Part shown: positions 11,901-26,109 of the stretch, piece after piece
Position numbering within the stretch: the first letter of the stretch is position 1
Layout of the letters: every line of letters begins with the position of its first letter
NCBI GenBank assembly: GCA_964247055.1
Contig: OZ176053.1
Location: 7,192,001-7,256,000 of the forward strand
Origin: Paragordius varius
Taxonomy: Eukaryota; Nematomorpha
DNA: 64,000 nt
Direction: 5' to 3'
Notes under the pieces: generated by a model
What the model was told of the DNA's origin: nothing
Seen by the model: the letters and a program-made list of their open reading frames with translations, nothing else
Databases searched by the model: none
Position numbers and translations under genes: made by a program

Positions 11901-14900
11901 AAATATAAAAACCAATTTAATTATCATTAAATACATTTTGCCTTTTGGCGTTTGGCTTAGTTGGGCCGTGAAGAACCGGCTATAAGTATGGATTACACAG
12001 GCAAAATAATTTGGGCCAAGCACAGTCTTATCCAACAAGCCAACCTTAAAACAATCATGGAAAAAACAACCCACACATCTCCCACTGGTATCGATGGCGA
12101 TAATGACACTTTGGACATAGATAATGACCAGGAAACACCTTCTTTGGGAACGAAAACATCCACTTCAGAATGGATTATAAATAGTAAAAGCATTATATAT
12201 ATATATATATATATATATTTGTGCCATCAATTATTTTGTTTTATATGAATGAAAATCGACATAAATATATACTAATTCCTCGTTTTATGTTTTCCTTTGA
12301 TCATTAAAATACCGCCTTTTTGGGATGCATTTTTTATTACAAAGTTAAGGAATCATTGACAAGTTTTATTTTTCATGAATCACATCATCGGGGCAATAAA
12401 CCATTAATTTTTTAGATGCAATTGTGTATCACGTTAAAGATTTTTGTAATTTAACTATGAATTATATCATATTATCAAGAATATACCAACAAAAATCATT
12501 TTAGTTTAAGGTAGTGTGAATTCAAAATTAATTTTGAACAAGAAATATTAAAATATCTACGGTAAATTAGATAGGATCAAGTAAAAATTTGAAATGATCA
12601 AGGATGGATTTAAGCAAAATTATTAAATGTTTGGATAAATATTTTATTTTCTCTTTTTTTTCAAATATGAATTGTATTTATGACCATTTTTTCTGACATA
12701 TATATATATATATATAAACTAATTAAAAAAAGCAAAACAATATTTTTTATAATATTTTAATTCGTAGATGTGGGTTACAAAAGTCTCATATTTTTTTGCT
12801 CTTCAAAAACCGGCTAATTCTTTTCAAATAACCGCAAAAATTCCGGAATTTCAAAACAAATTTTAAATATATGCTAAACTTTGACATCAAAAAATTTTTT
12901 TCAAAAGCACATATATATATATATATATATTTAATTATATTTTTAGTAATATCTAAAATATGTAACTCAATATTTATATAGCATCATTCAAGGATGGTCA
13001 AGTCTTACCCCTTAATGCCAAAGATATGGGTAGCTGCGAAATTTTTCCTCAACATATATCACATAGTCCAAATGGCCGGTGCTTATTTATCATTAATTTT
13101 ATTTCGCAATTATAATAGATTTTTACTTATTTTACAAACAACCATCATAAATATGTTTATAAGACATAGAGTATAATACTGTTAATTAAAGTTGGTATGA
13201 AACGAATCAAAAATTCTTAAATATAGCTTCATCACTATAAAATATTGGGATAAAACTCAAATTTAAGCAAAATATTTAAACGGTTAATTCCATTATGATT
13301 GGTTAAGTTAGGAAATATAACATATTTTTGGTTATAATGATGAAATACTTTCAAGCATAAAGCATATAGAAACGTTCGCCTGACCGGTTATTAAGTTATT
13401 AATATTATTGTAAATTTTGTAAAATATTGAATGAAGATTTGTTACCGTTTGCGGTGATGGAGAATACATAATTTACACATCTATGGCATTGCGTAACAAA
13501 AGTTTTGGTTCAGCCTATGATTTTGTCTGGTCTAATCAAGATGCTTACGCTTTAAGGGAAAGTAACAGCACCGTTAAAATTTATCGGAATTTTAAGGAGA
13601 GTGCCATTTTCAAACCCGATTATGGTTGTGAAGGTATATTAACATATTGGAACTATTGGAAACATTTAATGATCTTTTGAGGATGTGACGCAGTAATATT
13701 TACAATTGTAAATATATAATAGAGTGTATTACCGATTCACATCTATATTCCCTTTTTTTGCAACCTAAACTATAGGTTAAATTAATCAAATCTAGGTTTA
13801 AAATGGTATGGCTGTTTTTTTATAGAGATACTTCTTTCAAATTTTACGTATGTCTTTATTTTATTTTTTTATGGAACTTACATTTGGCAGTTTATTGTTT
13901 TATCCATAGGAATTTTCGGCGGGTATCTTCTTGGAACCAGAACAGCGAATTCCTTATCTTTCTACGATTGGCAAACCACTGAACTCATTCGTCGTATCGA
14001 AATCCAGGCTAAAAATGTAATTTATGTTTATAAATATCTACATCTTTCGATCTCTCTAAATAAAATAACTTTTTAATTGGTAAAAATGACTAACATATAC
14101 ATTTTGGCCAATTGGCACCAAGCGTATGGATAAAAACGAATATTATTGAAATTAAACAATTTTTCCCATCTACAACAATAATTTGTTTATCTAATTATGG
14201 ACAATCACATGGTATTCTAATACCAATGGGTCAACAATAATGTGAATTGACCAACATTAAATATTTATAAAAATAACTAGATTACTTTGAATTTTAACTG
14301 ATAGAATTTTTTTAAACTATTACTTTTACCAAATGGTTATATCCGTTTTAACCTGATTGTAAATATTTTTTTATGTTAGGTATATTGGTCAACTTCCGGA
14401 CCGGCGAGCATAACACCTGGTTCTTCATCTAACGAAAACTCCTTACAAAATTCAATTCAAGGTAATATTTAGCGATACATATATTTGACTACAAATTATC
14501 TTATGACGTAATTATTGATTACCACCGTCTATTTTATTATGGTTTTAATGTTAATTGTAATAAAATTTTCTAAAACTTTTCAGTTACCTATGATTTTACT
14601 ACTTAAAACAAAACTTAACATTGAAGGTGCATAATGTGATTTATATAATTTGTGATTAGTGAGTAAATAAATAAGAATTCTTGAAAGAAAATATTTAACT
14701 TTAATTAATTTACTATGCAAGAGTTTCCTACCATTATAGATTTCATCTAAAATTTCTAATATATGCAGTAAACTTCTTTCTGATTTGGGATTTTAGGCAC
14801 TACCCCTTAATAGAGTCAAGCTGATCATTATGCACGTTTGCAATATTGATTAGTCTCATCAAATTAAATGTTCCCACAAACTAATATTATATAAAAATAA

Positions 14901-17900
14901 ATTTAATCATTTTTCATTTTTTTAGACAACTGTATGTATTAATTATTATATACTAATTATTTATTCAAAAATTAATCTATATTTTTAAAAAGTTCCATAA
15001 TGCGGATAAGGACTCATATAATTGGGTCTTATAGGGGAGAGGGTCCACTGCATATATCTCTTTTTTTGTGTGGAAGTGAAAATTTAGCCTTTTTTACCTA
15101 AAATTTATAGACGCCATAATAAAAGTGGCTAGCGGGAAAAGGGTGGTCATCCCTCCTTCCATAAAATTTAATCTAATAAATATAAACTTTATTTAAATAT
15201 ACTATCACATTTTTTATTCAATTTTATTCTAATAAATAAAACAACACAGTTGCCCTGGTTACGGATGAAAGTTTTTTCATCCTAAAGTATGATGGGGAGG
15301 CCGTAGCCCAAACTCGAACTCAATATGAGAGTGGAAGCGGGCCAACGCCAGCCACCACGAATGAAGACGGTTATGAGGATGCCTTTGAAGTCCTGAGCGA
15401 AATTGGGGACACGGTTAAAACGGCTTGTTGGGTCGGAGATTGTTTCATTTACACCAATGCCTACAATCGCTTGAGTTATTATGTTGGAGGTGAAATTGTT
15501 ACCATAGCTCATATGAACAGGTGTGGTGTCTTTACATCATATATCTATATATTCATGCTTTTAAAGGATTAGTTTATCCTCTTTTTTATTTATATTCTTT
15601 TGTTTTTTGACGTATATTTTGGTCGTTATTTATATATTATGCACTATATAAAGATTTTATGTTTTATTTCATTTTTTTGCAAGAAATCATGAAATTTGAT
15701 TTATCACTGTCTTAAGTATTCGCTTATTAATATTCATTGTCGTATAGCAACATTGAAATTTTGAAAATTATTTGCGTATTTATAAAGACATTGAAGATTA
15801 TGAAAAGCATTAAAATTGATGTTATTACGTTCTATTTTAACATATTATATTTATCATGTAATTTTTTTCCCTTTGAATTAGCCCCTTGTATATGCTGGGA
15901 TACATACCTTTACATAATCGTGTGTACTTATGTGACAAAGATTTGAATGTCGTGAGTTACACTTTGTTATTGCCCGTTTTACGTTATCAGACTGCAGTGA
16001 TGCGTCGTGATTTCACTGAAGCCGACAAACTTTTACCAACTATACCATCTGAGGAAAGGGCAAAAGTTGCTCATTTCTTGGAAAAGCAAGTAAAGTTTTT
16101 TGCTTATTCGACAAAATTTATATAAAAATATTTTTTTAAACAAAAGCTTATGGTTTTTATTAATAAAATAATAATTTTATTACCCAATAAAGATTGGAAT
16201 TAAGGCCATGTTATTCCTGAAAATCTATTTCTTTTTTATATAAATCATAAAGAGCTTTGATGGATCCAATAATTATTATGGTGATAATGGCGAGATTAAT
16301 AATTGGTTCACCATCATTTTATTTTTTACACAAAATTTTCTCTTTTGACCTTGAAAAATATATTATAGTATTGTTTATAGATCTATTTATTCTATATTAC
16401 AAAGTGGTATAAATAAAACTCATTTTTAATCTCTTAAAAGATTGAAATAATTCTGAATTGTTTTAGTTTACAATCAAAGTTAAATATGTTGGGTTATAAT
16501 TTTTTTCAATTTTTTCGAAAGGGAATTTTTTGATTGATGTCTAGATAACAAATTCTCTTTAAGATTGGATCTAAAGATTATGATACTTTCTACCTCTCAC
16601 TGTATAATAAAATTCAATGGCCTATTTTTTATTTAAATTTGACTAAAAAATACTAAACATAATATACCATTGTTACGTTCACAAATAATTATTCGAATAA
16701 TTGAGTAAAACAAAATATTTTTATCTTTAAATTTTTATGAGGGAATTTTTTTATTTCAAAATAGGGCTTCAAAAAACAAGCTTTGGTAGTATCTACAGAT
16801 CCTGAACATAAATTTGAACTTGCTCTCCAATTGAATGAAATGAATTTGGCCTTTGACATTGCCAATGAAATTGACGTAAATAGATTTTTATACTCTGTGT
16901 TATACCTTTTGAAAATATATATTACATGTTCTTAAATATCGGTTTAATTATTAATCCACATGTGTTGTTTCATATAGTCTGACCAGAAATGGAAACAGTT
17001 GGCAGATTTATGCATTAACACAACTGGTGATTTGGTGATGGCTCAAGAATGTTTGTGGAAAGCCAACGATCTAAGTTCGCTCTGTCTGTTGGCCCAAACT
17101 CTTAATGATGGGATACTTATGGAACGTGTCGGGTCATCAGCACTAAAATCCAAAGTGTATAACGTGGCTTTTCTGGCATACTTTTCCCTGGGAAAGTATA
17201 ACTTTAGTATAATATTTGGGTTTGATTTTAAAAAAGATATAGAGTGTTTCCTAAAAAAGGTGTATTCATGGTCTGTTGTAATGGTTGAAATGAATATATT
17301 TTTGGTTGTTATTGGATATAATGTGATTAATTAAGTTAATTGGTATAAAAAATGAATAATGTCATAAAACTTGTCCATTTTAAAAGATTAAGGCTAATTT
17401 TACGGATATGAAATTGAAAAGTATATGCCTGTTTGATATGGGTAACGTTTTTTACGTACATATTTTATAGGCCAATTATTCTGAGAATTAATAAACATAA
17501 ATTATTTTAGCCCTAAAACGTGCTTGGATATTTTGGTCAAGTCAAATCGCTTACCCGAAGCCGCTTTTTTTGCTCGTTCCTATGTACCATCGCAATTAGA
17601 GAGGTATTTTTTATGTTATATTTTTTATGTGTTTTAACGTGATTTTAAATTTACTAAACATCTTTAATACCAATAGGGTTTACCTTAAAAATTATCTTAT
17701 TTTAAAATATACATAAAAAAATTTGATTAAAACTAATTTAATTAAAATAACAATCATTATATGAAAACCCAAGCACACACCCTTGTAACATTTTCTTTCA
17801 GAATATTTTTATACATTATTAGTTTAATTGAATTTATATTTTTGCTTAATATCTAGAGTTGTACATTTATGGCGTGATAGTTTGAATGATAGTACCTCAA

Positions 17901-18391
17901 AAGCTGACAAAAAAATTGGAAAAATTTTAGCTTATCCTTCCGAATATGAAAATTTATTTCTTGGATTCAATGAAAGCTTGCGCTTAGAACACGAAGTCTA
18001 AATCTCAATTTCCAAATTATATTTTTTATCACAATTATTGGATTATATAATTTACCATAATTTTAATGTAAATTAATTGATAAATAAATTAACAATTATC
18101 CCAAATATAATTTATTAGTAATGTATTGTTTATGGAATTTACATTTAGATGTATGGTGGAAATATATTAAACGAAAATACTTTACATAGTAATGAAGCTA
18201 CTGAGATAAAAAATCATGATTCTACTGAAAATAGATCTAAAAAACGGAGCGAACATATAACCTCATCGGATAGTGAAAGCGAAAAAATTCCGAAAACAGT
18301 TTTGGATAAAAGAAAAGATTCTACCAAACACCTAGACATTGATAGTATTGATCTGACACATTTTGAATTGGATTCAGCGGTACATGACTAA
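8970..18391 (+). CDS. COPB2: Coatomer subunit beta' (beta'-COP)
   Basis: Coding exons: 8970-8972, 9040-9177, 9485-9571, 9656-9782, 10131-10279, 10461-10607, 10711-10810, 11021-11163, 11961-12183, 12982-13078, 13437-13633, 13910-14016, 14380-14461, 15250-15520, 15882-16089, 16765-16875, 16978-17195, 17511-17603, 17857-17995 and 18149-18391; 960 residues (human 906). It is a COPI coat subunit for Golgi-to-ER transport. Exon 2 starts PLRLDIKRK, so the Met codon stands alone in exon 1. Exons 2-8 encode the first WD40 propeller (e.g. [27 protein letters not shown]). Then follow [11 protein letters not shown], the second propeller ([38 protein letters not shown]) and the alpha-solenoid ([20 protein letters not shown]). 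Two linker insertions relative to human lie in exons 9 and 13. The last intron has an unusual GTCTAA donor; ignoring it, the protein would end at 18001 without the acidic tail. Confidence 0.93.
14070..14285. repeat. Dispersed repeat in COPB2 intron 12
   Basis: It shares TTGGCCAATTGG..., a tract around 'aattatggacaa', and AATAATGTGAATTGACCAACATTAA with the copies at 4950-5135 and 26110-26335. The ends are roughly inverted (TTGGCCAATT against AATTGACCAA). Confidence 0.5.
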
Positions 18392-18939
18392 ACTATTCTA
18401 TTGACTTATTTAATTATTTTACTAATTTTGATGTCCTAAAAGTTATTATTGGTAAAAAATATAAAATATATATTTTGCAAGGATGTTTGTATTTTAATCC
18501 GAATATGTATTACACAAGACAACAAATTTTTGTGCCACTAGAGATTTTTGCATTTTGTTATATTTACTCTCATTTTAACAGTAAAACTAAATTAAAAATT
18601 CTACCTAAGGATTTTTTGTAATTTGATTTTTATGATTATGCGCCCTCTTTCTCAAACGTGTTATCAATGAAATATTTCATATAAATAGTTCTATATTTAA
18701 TTATTATTAATTTCTTTTATCCATGTAGAATGGAAACGAAACAGAACATTAACGAAATGTGTTTTGCGGCTGTTTTTCATAAAATTATTTATTTATCATA
18801 TTCGTCTTTTTTCAATATATTTATTACATATATTTACTAATACAAAAATAAATTGACATGGGTATAAATTGACAAAATATATACATAATTATAATTATAT
18901 ATTGCACTAATTATAATTGCACATTTGAAAAAGTAAGTT
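18392..18939. other. Tail-to-tail intergenic gap (COPB2 / POMGNT1-like)
   Basis: A 548-bp AT-rich gap lies between two convergent genes. Nothing codes here. It must hold the 3' ends of both transcripts. Confidence 0.5.
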
Positions 18940-21900
18940 CTACAAGTTTTTGGAATGAAACGGTGAGCTTTGGTCCATAAGAAGATATTGGCATTGACCA
19001 TTAGAAAATCTGAAATATAATATATAGTTAAACTTTGCCTCAATCTCCAAAGTAAAAAGTTTTTAATATAGAGCATTAATTTAAACCAAAATTTTTAGAT
19101 TCTTTTACCTATATAGCTTGAAATTAATTAGGGTTGTTTAATTTGTAGTTAAGAGCCCTTTAACTATATTTAAAAACCCTTAATACCCAAAACAAAATAT
19201 CAGGGGCTAGAGATTTGATTATGTTTATAATACAAAATTATCTTATTATTTTATCCGGTCTAATATAAAAAAACTTTGGAATATATATAATTTCAATTTC
19301 TCTGTATAAGCTATAAAATTAATTATAATATTAAAAAAATGTATTACCTAACAACTCCCTGAAAACATGGAATGTCTAACGTATCGAATGGTGTTTGAGA
19401 TATTTTGTAATCTGTAAAACACGATAAAATTTTGTGAAATTCCTTTTTTTCTGAAACTTCAATCAGTATCACATTGGTACTAAAAAACAGAAATTTATTA
19501 ACATATAAAATTAAGACACAATAGATGAAGGTTTACATTATTTTAATTAAACACTATTCCAATTCCGTTTTTTGAGGTCCCCCTTTAAATACTTTAACTT
19601 TATTGTCCAGATCCAATAATTTAAAAAAATATACGCATAAATTATTTTATAAGTTTTTTAAATAAAATACTCCAAAATCGACCTTATCTTACCTAACAAG
19701 TGTAAATTAGAAAATAATTTATTATACAATGTCAAATATTGGGCCAATATGTGCCAATTAAACCCGTACTTTAAGTTGGTTTGTTATTAAATTCAGTATA
19801 TATTTCTTTAAAAAGTTTTACTTTTATTTTTTTTCAATTATTTTATAAATACCCCAAAACTTACGTATGATGCGTTTTAAGTTGCTGACATATTTCGGAA
19901 TATAAAACGTCATTTCCCAATTGTTCCATGGAAAAGGTATATATTATAGCCGAGTATCGTAAACGATGAATATAATTTGTATAAACCAATAATGAGCTGA
20001 AATGTTCAATTTCATTTATCCAAATAAATGGATCCCTATTATAATAAAAAATAAAATAGATGAATTTTATATTTATGGAAAAATCTGAATGATTAATAAC
20101 AAATATATTTTTTATATCACTAATATTTACTGATTTATTGACAGGGTAGGGATATTTTGATATTCCATTCCCGATTTGGATAATTGAAAATGTAAAACAC
20201 GTGAAACATCTGGATATATAACCAAACTTCCCGCCAAAATTTTCATAGATAAACTATGATAAGATATGATTAAATTATAGATTAGTTAAAAAAAAGATAA
20301 TAATATTATATTTTACCCATTGTAATTGTTATGATTTGTACCAAGTAGATTAATGTTAACCAAATACGAACCCTGCAGTAATGTAGGCGAAAATGATACT
20401 AAATAAAGTTCCCTGGGAAGCGACGACAAATAATTAAAGCCTGTATATAGCGGCAAAATATGATAAATTATAAAACATATTTAATAAGTGATTGTAAAAA
20501 TTATTGTATGCATTTTATTTGATTTCCCACCATAGTCGGTTAATTTGCACAGTAATGTGAAAAAACAACAAAATGTTGACAAAACAATTTCCTTTCTTAC
20601 ATTACTTTGTTTATTTTATTCAATATTTTGTTGTTTTTTGTTGCAAATTGCCCAACTATAATGTGAAATAAGCAGCCATTAAAATGCATAGTGTATAATA
20701 TATGAAACAGACAAAAAATGTGGTTGATATGTAAAATGTATATGGGTAAATAAAACCTATAGGATTATAAGCAGACACTATGCTAATTCTATTTGTGATT
20801 TTGATAGTGTCGAGTTTTGACGAATTGGATATGATATCATAGGCACGGGACATAAAATGTATGTAATCGGGTGATAAAACAGTGTATGGTTTAACAATTA
20901 TTCCATATCCCTGTTTTATTGAAACAATAAATTAATTAAATATATACATTCATTAGTTTTAATTAACAAAAAAATACTTGAATAAAACCATTCATGACAG
21001 ACCAATCCAGATAAGGATCTAAACAAAATATAAAAATACGTAAATATTCTATAATAAAATTTGTGAATTTTAGCACTTTTGCATCAGTTTTGTTTTCAAT
21101 CATGTAATTGTTATTTCTTATTCATCCAATAAAAATATACGTATTTAACAAATATTAACCGTCGCAACCAGTCCATTTTTCGAAATCCAATCCTTCATAA
21201 TAGTGGTATTTTGCCCCAAATAAATTACATAGCTTTTCAATGCGTGCGTTATGATGATACGAATCGTTACATTCATTAAAAGTATTTTTTCTTGTAGCGC
21301 TTGAGATTAAAATAACCTAGAAGAATTATAAATCTGTATTATTATACGTCATGGATACATAAAACCGAAAAAACTAAAATATTGTTAAATTCATATTTTT
21401 TAATTAATTCAAAAATTATTTTAGTTTATGTAAGACCGTTATGAGATGATTTTTGATGCCAGGTTGATAAGAGATTGTTTCGAGAGTCATGCGAAGCATA
21501 GAGATATCTTCCGATTCTAAAATCATAAAATAATGAAAGCAATAAATGATTATTTAGTTTAATGCGATTAACTTATAAATGAGTTTATAAAATATATGAA
21601 TGGACAAGTTTAAATTCGAATAAAAGAGTTTCCATTTGTATTTATATATGAAATAAATACTCTGTTAAGTAAAATATTTTTATGTGTTTTGTAATTAATT
21701 ATTATCTTAAAGTATGTTTAATCTAAAATATTATCGGTATCATTGCGTTTTCATCAAGTAAGGGACCATATTTTGGTTAATTATGATTGTGAAAAATACA
21801 AATTTTATATAAATACTTGTAAATACTAGAATTGGTACATCATAGATCGGATGATATGCCAATTCGGGTTTAATCAAAGGAGCCGATGGTATAGTATCAT

Positions 21901-24900
21901 ATATTTGATAATCTGCAATTAAAAATTCAAATTTATTAAATTATAAAAATAACGCATATTTAATTTGTTACAAACGGATTAAAATAAATCTAATATGCAA
22001 GTTTTAAACCAAAATCTTTTAATCCGAAATATAATATTGTCTCAACAAATCTCAAACTATTTAAGAACAATAAAAAAATACCAGAACAAAAGTTATTTTC
22101 CCAATCATAACTTGCATTGATTACAAGATTTCCCCTTTCATTACACCAGGAGGATTTATCCGTGTTAATATTAGGCAAATAATCCAAATAAATAGGTACC
22201 ATTAAAGGTACAAACATTGAAAAAAAATCTCTTTGGTCCCTGTTAACTAGTTGATATAATTGTGAATCGATATGGTGATAAAAACATGTAGCGAATTCTA
22301 AGCGAAAAGCCCACGCAGTTCGCGTATTTGGATATTCCATCTAACAAATGTAATTTTTGTAATATTAAGACCCATGATTAAGTAAGTACGAATGTAATAC
22401 TTTAATTTATCAAAAATATATTTTCTTTCGTTAAATGGGTATAGATATTTGTTATAGAATGGAAACAATAAAAGCTCTATGGTATTAATTATATCATATT
22501 CTTCATAAAAGTATAAGAATTATTATGAGCTCTTGTTTTTTTCCATTCTTTACCAAATATTTATACCCATTTAACGGAAAAAAATAAATTTTTAATAAAA
22601 TAAAGGATACATGACTGTAAGTACGTATGGAATACTTAAGTCCATTTACTTCGGTCCTTATGCTTACATAAATAAATATCATCATAAGTCTGCCCCTTGT
22701 AGACTTGTTAAAATAAAATTTCAAAGGGGTAAAACTTGAAAAATATTGCGAATTTTTAATTCTGTAGAATGGGAGATTGAAATTCGAGTATATTTAACAA
22801 ATAAATAGGACTGACTATAATTGCTTGAATCGTTCGACTCAAATTTAATACATGAATATATAGATCCTAAAAAACACATGTCAAATACAAAATTTTTTAG
22901 ATAGTAGGTGCGCATAGTTAACTATTTCATGGCGATTTAGATATTTGCATAATGGTTATAATATTTAAATTATTTTTATTGCTTACAAGCGTCTAAAGTT
23001 CTGTTTTATATCGGTTCAAGTCGGCCAATTTTTACCCTTTATACCCTTATTTATGAGACCCCCATTTTATTTACATTCTTGAATTAAATTCATATAACAT
23101 AAATGAAATCAGAGTCAGACAGGATTTAGTTGATCTTTTGGAAAAGTATAAGGAATTTATATTTTATAGATACCCTATTACATTCAAATAAAGAAAAGTC
23201 CAAGTGGTTTAAAAGAAAACTGGGACATGCTATATTTAAAACACAAAAAGGAATTGGAAAAGAGCCCTATTTTCAAATATCTTTGCATCCTCTATCCTTA
23301 CAGGATCTTTTACCTCCAAAGAGGTAAAACATTCGTTACTATCCATTGTCGTTTTTATGATATAAGTAAAGTAATTTTTCCTATTCAAAAAAATTAAAGG
23401 ATCCTTAGATGGTTAATTATGGGTGCCGAGGGTTTATTTATTTCTACATGGGTGCAGAAGGTTTATTTAAATTTTATGAATAGGAAAAATTACTTTAGTT
23501 ATAACATACAAGCGACAGTGAATAGTAAAGAATGTTTACCTTTTTGGAGGTAAAATATCCTGAAAGGGTACATGATGCCAGGATATTTGAAAATAGTGCT
23601 CTTTTCCAATTCTTTTTTATATTCTAAATATAACATCTTTCAGTTTTCTTTGACATGACTTGGACTCGTTTGTAATATAGGGAATCTATAAAATATAAAT
23701 TCCTTCTACTTTTCAAAAAGATCAACAAAACCCTCTGGGTCTGATTTCATTTTGCATATTATATGAATGTAAAAGGATGTAAGAAATAATGGCAGACTTG
23801 AAAGAACCCATTACACAATTTTAGACATTTGTACGCAATAAAAACCATATTAAATCTAAATGGTTATACACATCATTGCGCAAATATTTTAATCGCCGAG
23901 ACATCAATAAAATATTGTTCAATATGTTTGGATTTTACATGTATGTTTAGGATTTTATTTTTTTAATGGAATAAAGTAACCTTGAATTTGAGTCGGAAAT
24001 ATTGTTAAATTTACTTGACTTTCTATCCTCCAATACAAAAAACTCAAAAATTTGCAATATTTTTTAGTTGTGCCACTTTAAAATTTTAACAAGTTTGCTA
24101 GGAACAGACTTATGATTGATGTAATAATATTTATTTAAAAATGTTAGCATAAGTAAAAAAACAAACCATAAGTACATATTTTGTATAAGTACGTAATTTT
24201 AACACGGATTAAGAGTAATTTTTTGTAATTTAAATAAGAATTAATTAAATCAAAAGAACACAATAAAATTTTTAACTAAGGTAGTGAAAAAAACATGGTA
24301 TTTATGAATACCCTTCATAATAAGAGCTTTCATTATATAAACAGCGATCATTATCCAATGAGCCCCTGCTAATCATGCAATTATTTTTTAATTAAGCCCT
24401 AATAGTCATCGAGTAAATAAAAATTATTTGATCACTTTGTTTTATTTTAAATTAAAAATGTCTGTAGTATATTATTAATTATAAATGTATGTTGTTTTAT
24501 AAAATTTAATATTAAGTAAATTAATCAAAAAGCAAAATATTAATTATTTTTAAATTGTACATGCGGACAGATAAAAACAATGTTTTTTGTCCGACAATCA
24601 GAGTCATAAGAAAAGAGTGGGGGTTGGCAGATTTATTAGTATTAAAATGTTTTATAAAAATGTCTCGTTTAGCTTTAAATTATCATTTTCCATTATTATG
24701 CTGCACAGATTTTATTTGATTCATATTTTGATGCCTAGTGCAAAGGCTGAATCAAAACACAAAAATTTTGATAAGATAGTTACTAAAATATTTCTTAATA
24801 AATCTATTAGTAAATCATTCGCAAATATATTTTATATTTATAAAACGCTTTATATAAAAAAATTTCAATCTAATAGAATGGAGTAAAAATTTACATGTTC

Positions 24901-26006
24901 AATGGACGCAAAACTTCCACTTTTTTCAGTTTTTTGAGCCATTATATACCACGAAGCTCGGTATTGAAAATTTTGAATCATTCCGCTTCCAAAATTTTTA
25001 GCTAATAATTCTCGTGTCGATGGCATTAATCTGGGTTAAAAGTATGAATGAAAAATTGAATGAATAAATATAAATAAAAATCATTGTTAAGAAGAATAAT
25101 AGGTTTGCTACTTTAAGGATGCTTCATCAAACGTAGCCATAATTAATATGTCATTCAGAGGAATATCCTCTAAAAAGATTTCAAAACTTGAACTATCTAT
25201 AAAAAAAGTAAAAACAAATGTAAATTTTGGTATTTAATTGAAAAAAACTGTAATATAAAACCTTCATTATATGTATCAAAATGTGCCATTTTATATGGTT
25301 CAAGTGTGCCAGATCGAAGTAACAAAACATTAACCCCACGTCCACCAATAAAATCAAAAGTTTGATTAAAATATCTGTAGTTTGAATAAATTAATGGGGT
25401 ATAAATAAAAACATAAATAATCATGAGGACCTGATATTACCCTCAAGCATTCAGATTCTCCTGAAATATTAAACATTATAATTTCACTCTCTGTTAAATA
25501 GAAAAAAAAATTTTGTAAAAAAATATAAAATTATATATTACATAGTGTGATTGAAACAAAGATGTAATCCATCATTTAAGCCATGCCCAATCAAAATGTG
25601 TAAAGGATACAGACGAAATGACTCATAAGTACTTTCATTTATATTTGGTAGTTGACAAATATCATTTATCCCACAATTTAGCATTGATATGTTTATGTTT
25701 TTACGTCCCATTGCAGCATAATATGAATCAATATTTTTAACATGAGCGTCCGTGTCGGATAACATTGTTAAATTTAATTCACCAACTAAAATGGATATTA
25801 AAAATCATTCTTTTACACATTATTAAAGAAACTAATTCAAAAGTATGCAAAATGTAAAAAGTTATATAGAAGCAATTTTCGATTCAAGATAAATTTGGAG
25901 TAAATATGGCTTAAATACTTGGAGATTTGAGACACCCAGACGTTTCAATAATTTTTCCGTATGAATCCTTATCATTTTTATCTGTTTTGGTACCAATCTT
26001 GATCAT
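18940..26006 (-). CDS. POMGNT1-like protein: ILEI domain plus degenerate GT13 domain
   Basis: Sixteen exons close in frame to 706 residues (human POMGNT1 660): 25919-26006, 25542-25785, 25262-25374, 25112-25196, 24895-25030, 22082-22340, 21817-21912, 21437-21516, 21160-21316, 20978-21018, 20709-20910, 20317-20440, 20131-20253, 19865-20035, 19348-19479 and 18940-19009. POMGNT1 adds GlcNAc to O-mannose in the Golgi. Residues ~70-222 form an ILEI/FAM3 domain (GGRGVNVLLLRSG, HFDTYNEG, ATFDEAS, LLAKNFGSG). A Cys pair (SSWCNERG...NNFCS) leads into the GT13 part: VPILVFTKSEDISML RMTLETI, QPGIKNHLITV, LSPDYIHFM...IVSAYNPIGF, VIYPDVSRVLHF, and the terminal QYLLMDQSSPF. Where POMGNT1 has the acidic LEED metal site, this protein reads IIVKPYTV, so it may be inactive. 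Two donors (GTCTTA, GTTTCA) are weak. The start is uncertain because the stretch just upstream is open and hydrophobic and could be an anchor exon. Confidence 0.75.
20520..20700. repeat. Dispersed repeat in intron, partner of 45150-45310
   Basis: Both loci share TTTGTTGTTTTTT/TTTCTTTC-like centres and the end AAATTGCCC...AATAAGCAGCCATTAAAATGCATA (20646-20690; 45265-45303 has AAATTGCCCTAGAAATAAGCAACC). Probably an old MITE. It begins inside exon 11's flanking intron and does not overlap the exon. Confidence 0.45.
22395..22625. repeat. Foldback MITE in POMGNT1-like intron 5
   Basis: The left arm (TTCGTTAAATGGGTATAGATATTTG...GAATGG) is the inverse of the right arm (CCATTCTTTACCAAATATTTATACCC...). 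The right end, TACATGACTGTA, matches the ends of the element at 30312-31402, so this is a third copy of that terminal sequence. Confidence 0.65.
23100..23765. repeat. Long palindromic repeat in POMGNT1-like intron 5
   Basis: About 300-bp inverted arms flank a short centre (about 23420-23470). The left arm contains GATCTTTTGGAAAAGTATAAGG and AAGGAATTGGAAAAGAGCCC; the right arm contains their reverse complements. A short open frame crosses the left arm but matches nothing I recognise. Confidence 0.6.
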
Positions 26007-26109
26007 AATAAAATATAAAAAAATTAAATTTCTTGAATTTGTATAATAATGAAAATAGTAAATTTTATTCTAAAATCATCAAGTAATTAACAACTATCTT
26101 TAATTTTAA

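Noticed and set aside
24587-24886. 99-codon plus-strand frame
   Set aside because: Intronic relative to the POMGNT1-like gene on the other strand, with low-complexity AT-driven residues and no motif.
25440-25497. Candidate exon (frame reading EIIMFNISGESECL) between POMGNT1-like exons 2 and 3
   Set aside because: No donor/acceptor combination puts it in phase with the next exon, whereas direct splicing of 25542 to 25374 keeps phase and gives the expected spacing before GGRG.
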